From Rhizobiaceae bacterium (GTDB taxonomy: Bacteria; Pseudomonadota; Alphaproteobacteria; Rhizobiales; Rhizobiaceae), in assembly GCA_017643025.1 (NCBI GenBank), contig JAEPOG010000006.1:124001-188000 (forward strand): a stretch of 64,000 nucleotides of DNA. The letters are read 5' to 3'. Under the pieces are notes generated by a model. That model had not been told where the DNA came from, made no database searches, and saw only the letters and a program-made list of their open reading frames with translations. The position numbers and the translations under genes were made by a program. Below, piece after piece: positions 51,593-59,835 of the stretch; the first letter of the stretch is position 1; every line of letters begins with the position of its first letter.

Positions 51593-52123
51593 TCAGCGGG
51601 GACTGAGCTGTGTCACTAGCGCCGCGCAATCCAAATAATCGTTGATATATTCAGATATGTTCGGATATACAGCAACGTCCATATTTTCCGTTGCGCTCTC
51701 TTCTATAATAGCAGCAAAAGATTCAGTCATTGACTGAAAATATTGATAAAGTTGTCGTGGATTTATTGGTAATTCACCTAGTTGTCCAAATGATGAGGTC
51801 TCGAACAAGGCACTTACCAAAGCCTTATTTTCGTCGCTAAATTCGGAGTTGTCGAATTCGCTCTCTAGAACGGAGTTCATTATATTTGCTGCGTTTCTTA
51901 ATTGCTCTGCGGCAGCAACGAATTGATCAATGCCGCTTGCCTTTTGTAACTCTCGAAGGCGAATTCCCTCGATAATCCTCATTAACGCGGAGAGCGCTTC
52001 CACGCTGGCATCTGTAGACGCCCGTTCGGTCGCTTCCGATCCAAAAATATTGCCAAACTCACGAGCATGGCTGCTGACCGTCGAAACGCAAATTAGCAAA
52101 GAAATGACAAATACTCTAAGCAC
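51593..52123 (-). CDS. Unknown exported protein of AT-rich two-gene pair
   Basis: A 176-residue protein with a signal peptide (MLRVFVISLLICVSTVSS, then HAREF) and a mature part that looks almost entirely helical ('ASVEALSALMRIIEGIRLRELQKASGIDQFVAAAEQLRNAANIMNSVLESEF'). There is one Cys near the C-terminus and no enzyme motif. The DNA is visibly AT-rich, with codons such as TTA, ATA and AAT, unlike its GC-rich neighbours, which suggests transfer from elsewhere. The GTG start at 52123 overlaps the upstream gene's end by 8 nt, so the two act as one operon. Not recognised. Confidence 0.65.
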   Translation of the reverse strand: MLRVFVISLLICVSTVSSHAREFGNIFGSEATERASTDASVEALSALMRIIEGIRLRELQKASGIDQFVAAAEQLRNAANIMNSVLESEFDNSEFSDENKALVSALFETSSFGQLGELPINPRQLYQYFQSMTESFAAIIEESATENMDVAVYPNISEYINDYLDCAALVTQLSPR

Positions 52124-52577
52124 ACCAATACCCTCTCATCTCTTCATGATCTTCCGAGATCTGCTCATTTTCGATCATAATCTTCCACAGACTTGAGATA
52201 GATTTTCTATCAACGAAAAGACAAAAATCTTTCTTAAACGAATCCGCAAATTCAGAAGTTATCCCCTTTGATTGTTCTTGGCGAAAGACGGAAAGGTAGA
52301 AATTCAGCATCTGCCAAATTTTGTAAGATACGATAGAGTCTTCTGGCTTGCCCTCACCCGAGATAATATAATTCTTTACTGAGTCGATAGAGTAAATCTC
52401 TTCTATCAAAGTTCTAGCATCGGACTGAATTTGGTAGGTATTCGCAGAACGAAGAGTTCGTTCTGTCGCATACAATTGATACCAGGTAAAGCTAAAGCCT
52501 ACAATCCCGATAAGAACCCCTAAGATTGACGCCAAACTTCCAATCTCGTCGCTGCGCGCTTTCAACAAGTTGGCCAT
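52116..52577 (-). CDS. Unknown single-pass membrane protein of AT-rich two-gene pair
   Basis: A 153-residue protein starting MANLLKARSDEIGSLASILG. One membrane helix at about residues 13-32 ('SLASILGVLIGIVGFSFTWYQL') is followed by a cytoplasmic or periplasmic helical domain ('TERTLRSANTYQIQSDARTLIEEIYSID', 'IWQMLNFYLSVFRQEQSKGIT', 'FKKDFCLFVDRKSISSLWKIM') and an end with 'MRGYWCA'. The ATG at 52577 has GGAAG upstream; a TTG at 52631 would add 18 residues. Base composition is AT-rich like its partner. It may belong to a widespread family of small stalked membrane proteins, but I cannot name one. Confidence 0.65.
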   Translation of the reverse strand: MANLLKARSDEIGSLASILGVLIGIVGFSFTWYQLYATERTLRSANTYQIQSDARTLIEEIYSIDSVKNYIISGEGKPEDSIVSYKIWQMLNFYLSVFRQEQSKGITSEFADSFKKDFCLFVDRKSISSLWKIMIENEQISEDHEEMRGYWCA

Positions 52578-52726
52578 GGGGTTGGTCTTCCAGCTTTCGA
52601 TTGTACCTTCTTTATCCAAAAAGCGCCCCAACCGCTAGAGTGGAATGATTGTCCGCGGTGTTTTCAGCGGACCGGCAAGAGCCGCCACGCGGTTTCTGAT
52701 CAGCAGCCAGACCGTATCGGCCAAAT

Positions 52727-52737
52727 TGGTCGGACCA
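52727..52737. promoter_or_regulatory. FadR/GntR-like operator palindrome
   Basis: TGGTCGGACCA is a perfect 5-1-5 palindrome within AAATTGGTCGGACCAGATT, close to the FadR-subfamily GntR consensus TGGTC-N-GACCA. It lies about 80 nt upstream of the DJ-1/PfpI gene and about 150 nt from the divergent AT-rich pair. No GntR gene is in the window. Confidence 0.45.
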
Positions 52738-52817
52738 GATTGCCATCCCTGACGGCCCGCGCTAACATCGGTCATTAATTCGAGTGCCGAAATAAATGCC
52801 GCGCGGGAGGAGAAACC

Positions 52818-53444
52818 ATGGCTGGCAAGAAGATACTGATGCTCGTTGGCGAGTTCAGCGAGGAATACGAGATTTTCGTCTTCGAGCAGGCCATGCACGC
52901 GGTCGGCCACAAGGTGCATGTCGTGTGCCCGGACAAGAAGGCGGGTGACCTGATCAAGACGTCGCTGCACGACTTCGAGGGTCATCAGACCTACACCGAA
53001 AAACTCGGCCACGACTATTACGTCAATAAAACGTTCGCCGACGTGAAGCCTGAGGAGTATGACGCGGTCTACTGCGCCGGTGGCCGCGGCCCGGAATACA
53101 TCCGCATCGACAAGCGCGTGCAGGACATCGTCCGCCACTTCCACGAGACCGGCAAACCGATCTTCACCATCTGCCATGGCGTGCAGATCCTGATTGCGGT
53201 CGACGGCGTCGTGCGGGGCAGGGAAGTCGCGGCGCTGCACTATTGCGAGCCGGAGGTGACACTCGCCGGCGGCAAATATGTCGACGTTCCGGCCGACGGT
53301 GCCCATGTCGACGGCAATATCGTTTCAGCGAAAGGCTGGCCCGGCCTGTCCAACTTTATGCGGTTGTGCCTCAAGGTGCTCGGCACCGAGATCAGCCACG
53401 GCGAGGCGCTACAGGAGGACCGTCAGGTCCGCAGCGCCGCCTGA
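52818..53444 (+). CDS. DJ-1/PfpI family protein (class I glutamine amidotransferase-like)
   Basis: A 208-residue DJ-1/PfpI superfamily protein. The fold starts 'KKILMLVGEFSEEYEIFVFEQAMHAVGHKVHVVCPDKKAG', and 'EYDAVYCAGGRGPEYIRIDKRVQDIVRHFHETGKPIFTICHG' contains the nucleophile Cys in the nucleophile elbow ICHG, with Glu18-type and His partners likely. Members act as glyoxalase III/deglycases, proteases or amidases; which applies here cannot be told. The ATG at 52818 follows GGAGGAGAAA, a very strong ribosome-binding site. It sits downstream of a FadR-like palindrome and converges on pccB across a large hairpin. Confidence 0.85.
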   Translation: MAGKKILMLVGEFSEEYEIFVFEQAMHAVGHKVHVVCPDKKAGDLIKTSLHDFEGHQTYTEKLGHDYYVNKTFADVKPEEYDAVYCAGGRGPEYIRIDKRVQDIVRHFHETGKPIFTICHGVQILIAVDGVVRGREVAALHYCEPEVTLAGGKYVDVPADGAHVDGNIVSAKGWPGLSNFMRLCLKVLGTEISHGEALQEDRQVRSAA

Positions 53445-53458
53445 CTGCGCTATCGATC

Positions 53459-53497
53459 CATTCCGCTCGGGCGCGAGGCCGCGCCTAGAGCGGAATG
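53459..53497. terminator. Large intergenic hairpin at DJ-1/pccB convergence
   Basis: CATTCCGCTC (53459-53468) pairs with GAGCGGAATG (53488-53497), and inside it GGCGCG pairs with CGCGCC around an AGGC loop. The stem of about 16 bp covers the last codons and stop of pccB. No T run follows on either strand, so it may act as a 3' stabiliser or a U-less terminator for both genes. Confidence 0.65.
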
Positions 53498-55017
53498 TTG
53501 TCGTGCTTCTTCCAGGGATTCGACAGTTCCTTGTTGCGCAGCAGGCGCAGGCCGCGCGCCACCCGCCGCCGCGTCGAGTGCGGCATGATCACCTCGTCGA
53601 TGTATCCGCGCTCGGCGGCGACGAAGGGTGACAGGAACCGGTCCTCATAGGCTTTGGTGTGGGCGGCGATCTTCTCGGAATCGTCGATGTCCTTGCGGTA
53701 GATGATCTCCACCGCGCCCTTGGCGCCCATGACGGCGATCTGCGCCGATGGCCAGGCGTAGTTCAAATCGCCGCGCAGATGCTTCGACGCCATCACGTCA
53801 TAGGCGCCGCCGAAGGCCTTGCGCGTGATGACGGTGATCTTCGGCACGGTTGCCTCGGCATAGGCGAAGAGCAGCTTGGCGCCATGCTTGATCAGCCCGC
53901 CATATTCCTGCGCCGTTCCAGGCAGGAAGCCCGGAACGTCGACAAAGGTGACGATCGGGATAGAGAAGCAGTCGCAGAAGCGGACGAACCGCGCCGCCTT
54001 GCGGCTTGCATCGCTGTCGAGCACGCCGGCCAGCACCATCGGCTGGTTGGCGACGATGCCGACTGTGCGCCCTTCGATGCGCCCGAAACCGGTGATGATG
54101 TTCTTGGCGAATGACGGCTGTATCTCGAAGAAATCGGCCTCGTCGACCGTCTTCAGGATCAGCTCCTTGATGTCGTACGGCTTGTTGGCGTTGTCCGGCA
54201 CCAGCGTGTCCAGCGAGGGGTCGTCGTCGCTTGCAGACTGGTGGCAATCGAGTTCAGGCAGTTCGGCTGTGTTCGACAGAGGCAGAAGGTCGATCAGGCG
54301 CCGCATCTGCTGCAGCGCCTCGACATCGTTGTCATAGGCGCCGTCGGCGATCGAGGATTTGGTCGTGTGGACGGACGCACCGCCGAGCTCCTCGGCCGTT
54401 ACCGTCTCGTTGGTGACAGTTTTCACCACGTCCGGCCCGGTGACGAACATGTAGGAGGTGTCGCGCACCATGAAGATGAAATCGGTCATCGCCGGCGAAT
54501 AGACGTCGCCGCCGGCGCAAGGTCCCATGATGACCGAAATCTGCGGGATGACGCCCGACGCCAGCACGTTGCGCTGGAAGATTTCGGCGTAGCCGCCGAG
54601 TGCTGCCACGCCCTCCTGGATGCGGGCTCCGCCGGCGTCATACAGGCCGATGATCGGCGTGCGGTTCTTCAGCGCCATCTCCTGCACCTTCACCACCTTC
54701 TCCGCATGCGCCTCCGACAGCGAGCCGCCGAACACGGTGAAGTCCTTGGCGAAGATGAAGACGGGACGTCCGTTGACCGTGCCCCAGCCGGTGACGACGC
54801 CGTCACCCGAGACTTTGGTCTTCTCCATGCCGAAATCCGTGGAGCGGTGCTCCACGAACATGTCGAATTCCTCGAACGAGCCTTCATCAAGGAAAACGGA
54901 GATGCGTTCGCGCGCCGTCAGCTTGCCGCGCTTGTGCTGCGCCTCGATGCGCGCCTTGCCGCCGCCGGCACGTGCCACGGCCCGCCGGCGCTCGAGTTCG
55001 GCAAGCACTTCCTTCAT
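53485..55017 (-). CDS. pccB: Acyl-CoA (propionyl-CoA type) carboxylase beta subunit
   Basis: A 510-residue carboxyltransferase of the PccB family, which moves CO2 from biotin to propionyl-CoA to give methylmalonyl-CoA. Landmarks are '[35 protein letters not shown]', '[25 protein letters not shown]' (first oxyanion region), '[55 protein letters not shown]' (second) and the C-terminal '[23 protein letters not shown]', a conserved PccB ending. Start ATG 55017 ([12 protein letters not shown]). The biotin-carrying alpha subunit pccA is not in the window; glyoxalase I is the upstream neighbour. Confidence 0.93.
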   Translation of the reverse strand: MKEVLAELERRRAVARAGGGKARIEAQHKRGKLTARERISVFLDEGSFEEFDMFVEHRSTDFGMEKTKVSGDGVVTGWGTVNGRPVFIFAKDFTVFGGSLSEAHAEKVVKVQEMALKNRTPIIGLYDAGGARIQEGVAALGGYAEIFQRNVLASGVIPQISVIMGPCAGGDVYSPAMTDFIFMVRDTSYMFVTGPDVVKTVTNETVTAEELGGASVHTTKSSIADGAYDNDVEALQQMRRLIDLLPLSNTAELPELDCHQSASDDDPSLDTLVPDNANKPYDIKELILKTVDEADFFEIQPSFAKNIITGFGRIEGRTVGIVANQPMVLAGVLDSDASRKAARFVRFCDCFSIPIVTFVDVPGFLPGTAQEYGGLIKHGAKLLFAYAEATVPKITVITRKAFGGAYDVMASKHLRGDLNYAWPSAQIAVMGAKGAVEIIYRKDIDDSEKIAAHTKAYEDRFLSPFVAAERGYIDEVIMPHSTRRRVARGLRLLRNKELSNPWKKHDNIPL

Positions 55018-55087
55018 TTGCTGTCCCCCACAAGATCGGCTGGCGATCCTGTTAGCACGAACCCTGCGGCTGGCAAGCCGCAGGCGC

Positions 55088-55528
55088 CTACCACTCGCCG
55101 GTATTTGCCATCGAGGCCCAGGGTTCGGCCTTCTCCTTCGCACCGCCTTTCTGCAGCAATTCGAAGGAGATGTTGTCCGGCGAACGCACGAAAGCCATGC
55201 GGCCGTCGCGCGGCGGACGGTTGATTGTCACGCCCGCATCCATCAACCGCTGGCAGGTCTCGTAGATGTCGTCGACCTCGTATGCGAGGTGGCCGAAATT
55301 GCGCCCGCCCGTGTATTTTTCGGGGTCCCAGTTGTAGGTCAGTTCCAGCAGCGGCGCTCCGGTTGCCTTTCCGGCATCCACGTCCTCAGTGGCGGCAAGG
55401 AAGATGAGCGTAAAGCGTCCGCTCTCGTTCTCGATCCTGCGCACTTCCTTCATGCCCATCTTGTTGCAGTAGAAGTCGAGCGATTGATCGATATCGGTCA
55501 CGCGGACCATCGTGTGCAGATAGCGCAT
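55088..55528 (-). CDS. gloA: Lactoylglutathione lyase (glyoxalase I)
   Basis: A 146-residue vicinal-oxygen-chelate protein that turns the glutathione-methylglyoxal adduct into lactoylglutathione. It starts '[26 protein letters not shown]', very like E. coli GloA, and keeps the four metal ligands: His in YLHT, Glu in '[13 protein letters not shown]', His in '[10 protein letters not shown]' and Glu in '[10 protein letters not shown]'. Because it neighbours a propionyl-CoA carboxylase subunit, methylmalonyl-CoA epimerase (also a VOC protein) was considered, but '[11 protein letters not shown]' is a GloA feature. It lies 70 nt upstream of pccB on the same strand. Confidence 0.88.
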   Translation of the reverse strand: MRYLHTMVRVTDIDQSLDFYCNKMGMKEVRRIENESGRFTLIFLAATEDVDAGKATGAPLLELTYNWDPEKYTGGRNFGHLAYEVDDIYETCQRLMDAGVTINRPPRDGRMAFVRSPDNISFELLQKGGAKEKAEPWASMANTGEW

Positions 55529-55759
55529 CTGAACCAGCCTCCATGTCGGTTTGGAGCTGTTTAGGACACCACCGACGCCCGCCGCAACATGGCAGGCGTG
55601 CAACGGTGAACTGTCAAAGCGCAAATATCTCGCTGGCTTAGGAGCGAAGTGTTGAAAATTTCGCCGCAGGCCTTGCTAAGCGCCGATTCGAAAGTGTTAT
55701 CCTGTATTCCAGAATCAGTTGCGCCGACGTGTTTGCGGAAGCGGGAAGGGTGCAGTCGG

Positions 55760-56356
55760 ATGGGGGACAAGTCCTCGTCGGAGAGGCGGAGCGAGGCTAG
55801 GGATTCGGTACTCGCTAACGAGGAACACTCCGATCAGGAAGTGCTGATCGAGCTATCGGGTGCGATCAAGTGGTTTGACGTCGCCAAGGGTTACGGTTTC
55901 ATCCTTCCGGATGAGGCGGACCATGGCGATGTGTTGCTGCACGTCACCTGCCTGAGGCGTGACGGTTTCCAGACGGCGCTCGAGGGCGCCCGCGTTGCTT
56001 GTCTCGCCCGCAAGGGCGAGCGCGGCCTGCAGGCCTTCAAGGTTCTCTCCATGGATACCAGCACGGCGGTCCATCCCGCCGAGCAGCCGGGCGACCGCAC
56101 GCATGTGACGGTGAACCCCGAGAGCGGCCTGGAACGCGCTCTGGTCAAGTGGTTCAACCGCACCAAGGGCTTTGGCTTCCTGACAATGGGCGAGGGAACC
56201 GAGGACATTTTCGTCCACATGGAGACCTTGCGCCGCTATGGCGTCACCGAATTGCGGCCGGGGCAGGTGGTGCTTGTCCGGTTCGGTCGCGGCGACAAGG
56301 GCCTTATGGCTGCCGAAATCTATCCCGATATGGGAACCTTGCCGGTCTCGCACTGA
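55760..56356 (+). CDS. Double cold-shock-domain protein
   Basis: A 198-residue protein with two cold-shock domains. The first, about residues 28-96, has '[37 protein letters not shown]'; the second, about 128-193, has '[36 protein letters not shown]'. Both keep the RNP1 (K-G-[FY]-G-F) and RNP2-like (FVH, LLH) motifs that bind single-stranded nucleic acid. This double-CSD form of about 190-210 residues is common in alphaproteobacteria, where members act as RNA chaperones or regulators in stress. The first 27 residues are charged and probably disordered. The ATG at 55760 follows GAAGGG; upstream in-frame codons are not conserved-looking. Confidence 0.9.
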   Translation: MGDKSSSERRSEARDSVLANEEHSDQEVLIELSGAIKWFDVAKGYGFILPDEADHGDVLLHVTCLRRDGFQTALEGARVACLARKGERGLQAFKVLSMDTSTAVHPAEQPGDRTHVTVNPESGLERALVKWFNRTKGFGFLTMGEGTEDIFVHMETLRRYGVTELRPGQVVLVRFGRGDKGLMAAEIYPDMGTLPVSH

Positions 56357-56383
56357 GGCGAGACCTCACAGCAAGGGATTGCC

Positions 56384-56887
56384 ATGTTTCGCATCGCGGG
56401 CCTCGTCGCTGCCGCTTTGGTTGTGCTTTCCGTACTTCCGTTCGATACCGTGCGCCCCGCAGCCGCGCAAACGGGGGTGCCGATGCTGCTGCCGGTCGAT
56501 CCGGCGCCGCTCGTGGCCGAAACGCGCTTCGGTTCGATGACGTTCTCCGTCGAGGTGGCTGACGACAATGACGAGCGCTCGCGCGGCCTGATGTACCGGC
56601 GCGACCTGCCGGCGACCCGCGGCATGCTCTTTGTATTCGAAAGGACCCGCGAGGTTGCGTTCTGGATGAAGAACACGCCGCTGCCGCTCGATCTGGTATT
56701 CATCGGCGAGGATGGGCGGGTCAACGCGATCAAGCACGGCGTACCGTTCTCGGAACAGCCCATAGGAGCGAACGGCCCGATCCGTTTTGTGCTCGAGGTT
56801 CACAAGGGTACGGCGGCGCAGGCCGGCATAAAGCCCGGGGACAGATTGCACCATCCCGAAATCGACGCTATCGCAGGTTCAGACTGA
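56384..56887 (+). CDS. DUF192 family secreted protein
   Basis: A 167-residue protein with a signal peptide (about residues 1-30, ending RPAAAQT) and a DUF192 domain: 'SMTFSVEVADDNDERSRGLMYRRDLPATRGMLFVFERTREVAFWMKNTPLPLDLVFIGEDGRVNAIKHGVPFSE'. The 'R-G-L-M-x-R' and 'F-W-M-K-N-T' motifs define the family. The domain is a small beta fold in periplasmic proteins of unknown biochemical role. It starts 27 nt after the cold-shock gene and 30 nt before the first alpha/beta hydrolase, on the same strand, so a shared transcript is possible. Confidence 0.9.
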   Translation: MFRIAGLVAAALVVLSVLPFDTVRPAAAQTGVPMLLPVDPAPLVAETRFGSMTFSVEVADDNDERSRGLMYRRDLPATRGMLFVFERTREVAFWMKNTPLPLDLVFIGEDGRVNAIKHGVPFSEQPIGANGPIRFVLEVHKGTAAQAGIKPGDRLHHPEIDAIAGSD

Positions 56888-56917
56888 AGCAGGCAAGGCG
56901 AGGCGAATTCGTTCGGA

Positions 56918-57673
56918 ATGGAAGTATTTTCCCATGAGGGATTCGATCTTGCATATTTCGACAAGGGTAAGGGCGATCCGGTCCTGCTCCTGCACGGCTT
57001 CGGTTCCAGTTTTGCCGTAAACTGGATCAATCCCGGCTGGGTGAAGACGCTGACCGAGGCCGGGTACAGAACGATCGCTTTCGATCACCGCGGCCACGGT
57101 CAATCGTCGAAGAGCTACGACCCCGATGAGTACCGCCCTGCCAGGATGGCAGGCGATGCTGCGGCGCTGCTCGACCATCTTGGTGTCGGCCGGGCGCATG
57201 TCATGGGTTATTCGATGGGCGCCCGCGTGGCTGCGTTCGTTGCTCTCGGACATCCTGAGATGGCCGCCTCGCTCGTCTTTGGCGGGCTTGGCATCGGCAT
57301 GGTGACCGGAGTCGGCGACTGGGACGAGATCGCGGATGCATTGGTCGCAGAAGATCCGTCGACGATCTCCGGCCAGCGTCCGCAAATGTTTCGAGCGTTC
57401 GCGGACCAGACGCGCAGCGACCGCCGCGCGCTGGCGGCGTGCATTGAGACTTCGCGCGAACTGATCTCCGCCAAACGAATGGGCGAGATCAGCCAGCCGA
57501 CACTCGTTGCGGTCGGTACGAATGACGACATCGGCGGCGCGCCTCAGCCGCTCGCCGACCTGATGCCGGACGCCGTTGCATTTGACATAAAGGGCCGCGA
57601 CCACATGCTGTCGGTCGGCGACCGGACCTTCAAGGCCCGCGTACTGGAATTCCTGAAGGAGCATCCGCTTTGA
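56918..57673 (+). CDS. Alpha/beta hydrolase 1
   Basis: A 251-residue cytoplasmic alpha/beta hydrolase. 'GKGDPVLLLHGFGSSFAVNWI' gives the HGFG oxyanion strand, 'TIAFDHRGHGQSSK' the following strand, and the nucleophile Ser is in 'VMGYSMGARVAAF' (GYSMG). The acid is likely Asp in 'LVAVGTNDDIGG' and the base His in 'KGRDHMLSVGD'. No signal peptide is present. Its last codons overlap the TTG start of a second hydrolase (TTGA), so the two hydrolases are translationally coupled. Substrate unknown; esterase or C-C hydrolase-type chemistry is typical. Confidence 0.88.
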   Translation: MEVFSHEGFDLAYFDKGKGDPVLLLHGFGSSFAVNWINPGWVKTLTEAGYRTIAFDHRGHGQSSKSYDPDEYRPARMAGDAAALLDHLGVGRAHVMGYSMGARVAAFVALGHPEMAASLVFGGLGIGMVTGVGDWDEIADALVAEDPSTISGQRPQMFRAFADQTRSDRRALAACIETSRELISAKRMGEISQPTLVAVGTNDDIGGAPQPLADLMPDAVAFDIKGRDHMLSVGDRTFKARVLEFLKEHPL

Positions 57674-58539
57674 TTGCACGCACGCCGCTTGAACTGGAGG
57701 GCGCCGAAGGCAACCTTCTGGCCGCTGATCTTTGGGACGGCCATGGACACCCGGTTATCTTTCTGCATGGCGGTGGCCAGACCCGGCGCGCTTGGGACAA
57801 GACGGCAAGCCAGGTTGCGGCCAACGGCATGCGCGCGATCACGGTCGATCTGCGCGGCCATGGCGAGAGCGACTGGGTGCCGAGCGGCAACTACACCTTC
57901 GCGCACTATGCCGAGGATGTCGCGGCCATCGTCCGGCAGGTCGAAAGGCGGTTTCACGCCAGGCCCTCGAATGTCGGCGCCTCTCTCGGGGGGCTCTCGT
58001 CTCTAGCGGCGGAGCTTCGCCATGGTCCGTTGCTGGAGACGCTGGTGCTCGTCGATATCACGCCCAGGATGAACCCGGAGGGCGTCGCCAAGATCCAGGG
58101 CTTCATGGGCGAGAAGATGGATGAGGGTTTCGCCACCCTTGAGGAAGCGGCCGACGCCATCGCCGCCTATCTGCCGCATCGCCGGCGCCCGAGTTCGCTC
58201 GAGGGACTGCGCAAGAACCTGCGCAAGGGCGAGGATGGGCGCTATCGCTGGCACTGGGACCCCGCCTTCGTCCGCGGCGAACGCAACATCAATCTCGGTG
58301 CTCGCGAGACGATGGAGGGGCTGCTGGCCGATCTGCCGAAGCTTCACATTCCAGCGCTTCTCGTGCGTGGCATGCAGTCAGAACTCGTCGGTGAGGAGGA
58401 GGCGCGAGAATTCGTCGAGTTGGCGCCGGCTGCGTCATATGTCGATGTGAGCGGCGCCGGGCACATGGTCGCCGGCGACCGCAACGACGTATTTTCCGAA
58501 GCCGTGCTGGAGTTTTTAACGGGCCGCGCCGCCGCCTAA
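57670..58539 (+). CDS. Alpha/beta hydrolase 2
   Basis: A 289-residue alpha/beta hydrolase. 'HPVIFLHGGGQTRRAWDKTA' has the HGGG oxyanion motif, 'ITVDLRGHGESDW' follows, and the nucleophile Ser lies in 'NVGASLGGLSSLAAE' (GASLGG). The acid is probably in 'ALLVRGMQSELVGEEEA' and the His in 'VDVSGAGHMVAGDRNDVF'. It is related to, but clearly different from, the hydrolase whose stop it overlaps. The TTG at 57670 is the only sensible start near the conserved 'RTPLELEGAEGNLLAADLWDG'. It overlaps the convergent YcaQ-like gene by 4 nt at the stop. Confidence 0.86.
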   Translation: MIARTPLELEGAEGNLLAADLWDGHGHPVIFLHGGGQTRRAWDKTASQVAANGMRAITVDLRGHGESDWVPSGNYTFAHYAEDVAAIVRQVERRFHARPSNVGASLGGLSSLAAELRHGPLLETLVLVDITPRMNPEGVAKIQGFMGEKMDEGFATLEEAADAIAAYLPHRRRPSSLEGLRKNLRKGEDGRYRWHWDPAFVRGERNINLGARETMEGLLADLPKLHIPALLVRGMQSELVGEEEAREFVELAPAASYVDVSGAGHMVAGDRNDVFSEAVLEFLTGRAAA

Positions 58540-59744
58540 GGATCGGGATGATCGGCGCAGAACCAGCCGGCCTCGAAGGTGCTTTTCGCCACGCCGGCGA
58601 AGCGCCTGATGCGATCAAGCTCGGCCTCGATGTCTTTCTGCAATGCCTTTGAGCTGCGGATACCCGGTTCGCGCCAGAATGCGCGCACCGCCAGCGCGTC
58701 GTCGTTGCGGTCCGCCTTCATGTCGATACGCCCGACGATGCGGTCGCCGCGCATGACCGGAAAGACGTAATACCCGTAGCGGCGCTTTGCCTCCGGCACG
58801 AAGACCTCGATCCGGTAGAAGAAACCGAACAGCCGCTCCGTGCGCTTGCGGTTCCTGAGCAACGGATCGAAGGGGCTGAGAATGCGCACGCGACCTGGCG
58901 GCTCGGGTATGTCGTCGAGCAGATGCTCGTGTTCAGCCAGCATGTAGCTGGCAGCACCCTTTGCGCCGTTCATGGTCTCCGGATTGACCGCCAGCAGAGA
59001 TTTGCGGTTCTGCGCGATCCACTCGTCGGCGTCCTGCGGCGTGAGCAGGTTCCAGAACGCCACGATCTCGCCGCGGCTTGCCATGCCCAGTCGTTCCAGC
59101 GCGCTGCGGCATGCCCAGTCGACGAATTCTTCGCGGCTCACATCGGTGAGGCGGAACTCGTCGGGGATTACCCGCTCGGCCAGATCGTAGACCTTCTGGA
59201 AGCCATCGCGCCGCGTGATCGACAGTTCGCCGGTGCGCCACAGAAATTCCAGCGCAGCCTTGGCCGGATGCCAATCCCACCACCCTGTGTTCGGCTTGTC
59301 TCCGTCGAAGTCGCGCGCCATCACCGGCCCGTCGCGCGCCACGCGCTCCCTCACCATGTCGAGATCGTCGTCAAAACCTTCCTTGCCGAAATGGTCCTTC
59401 CAGCGCTCGCGCAGCCGCTGTTTCTCGTGTTCGAAACGGTGCTTCCAGTAGGGGAAGAATGCGGTCGGAATGATCGATGCGTCATGCGTCCAGTTCTCGA
59501 AAAGAACCCGGTCCTTCTCGATCAGGGCCGATAGGTGGTGCTTGCGGTAGGTCTGACTGCGCGAGAACAGGATATGGTGGTGCGCCCGCTCCACCACGTT
59601 GATGCTGTCCACCTGGACGAAGCCGAGCTCGTCGATTGCTTCCGCCAGCCCCTGCTTGCCGAGCATGCGGCCCGGTTCCCGCACGAGTCCATGCTTGGCG
59701 ATGAACAGGCGCCTGGCATTCTGATTGGAAATGTGTCGCTGCAT
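58536..59744 (-). CDS. YcaQ-like winged-helix DNA glycosylase
   Basis: A 402-residue protein of the YcaQ/AlkX (HTH_42, formerly DUF1006) family. E. coli YcaQ excises bases to unhook interstrand DNA cross-links and other bulky alkyl adducts. The N-terminal part has 'LAEAIDELGFVQVDSINVVERAHHHILFSRSQTYRKHHL', including the catalytic QxD motif (Gln-Val-Asp), and the C-terminal part includes 'GRVRILSPFDPLLRNRKRTERLFGFFYRIEVFVPEAKRRYGYYVFPVM', which is strongly family-specific. The ATG at 59744 (MQRHISNQNARRL) is preferred to an earlier in-frame start. It converges on the second hydrolase with overlapping stops. Confidence 0.88.
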   Translation of the reverse strand: MQRHISNQNARRLFIAKHGLVREPGRMLGKQGLAEAIDELGFVQVDSINVVERAHHHILFSRSQTYRKHHLSALIEKDRVLFENWTHDASIIPTAFFPYWKHRFEHEKQRLRERWKDHFGKEGFDDDLDMVRERVARDGPVMARDFDGDKPNTGWWDWHPAKAALEFLWRTGELSITRRDGFQKVYDLAERVIPDEFRLTDVSREEFVDWACRSALERLGMASRGEIVAFWNLLTPQDADEWIAQNRKSLLAVNPETMNGAKGAASYMLAEHEHLLDDIPEPPGRVRILSPFDPLLRNRKRTERLFGFFYRIEVFVPEAKRRYGYYVFPVMRGDRIVGRIDMKADRNDDALAVRAFWREPGIRSSKALQKDIEAELDRIRRFAGVAKSTFEAGWFCADHPDP

Positions 59745-59835
59745 CGACCAGCCCTTGCAAATCGGACCGGCTCTTTCCACCCGAAAGCGGCGGACAATTC
59801 AATCCGCCGCCCGGCGGCTTACTGACAGCAGTGTG

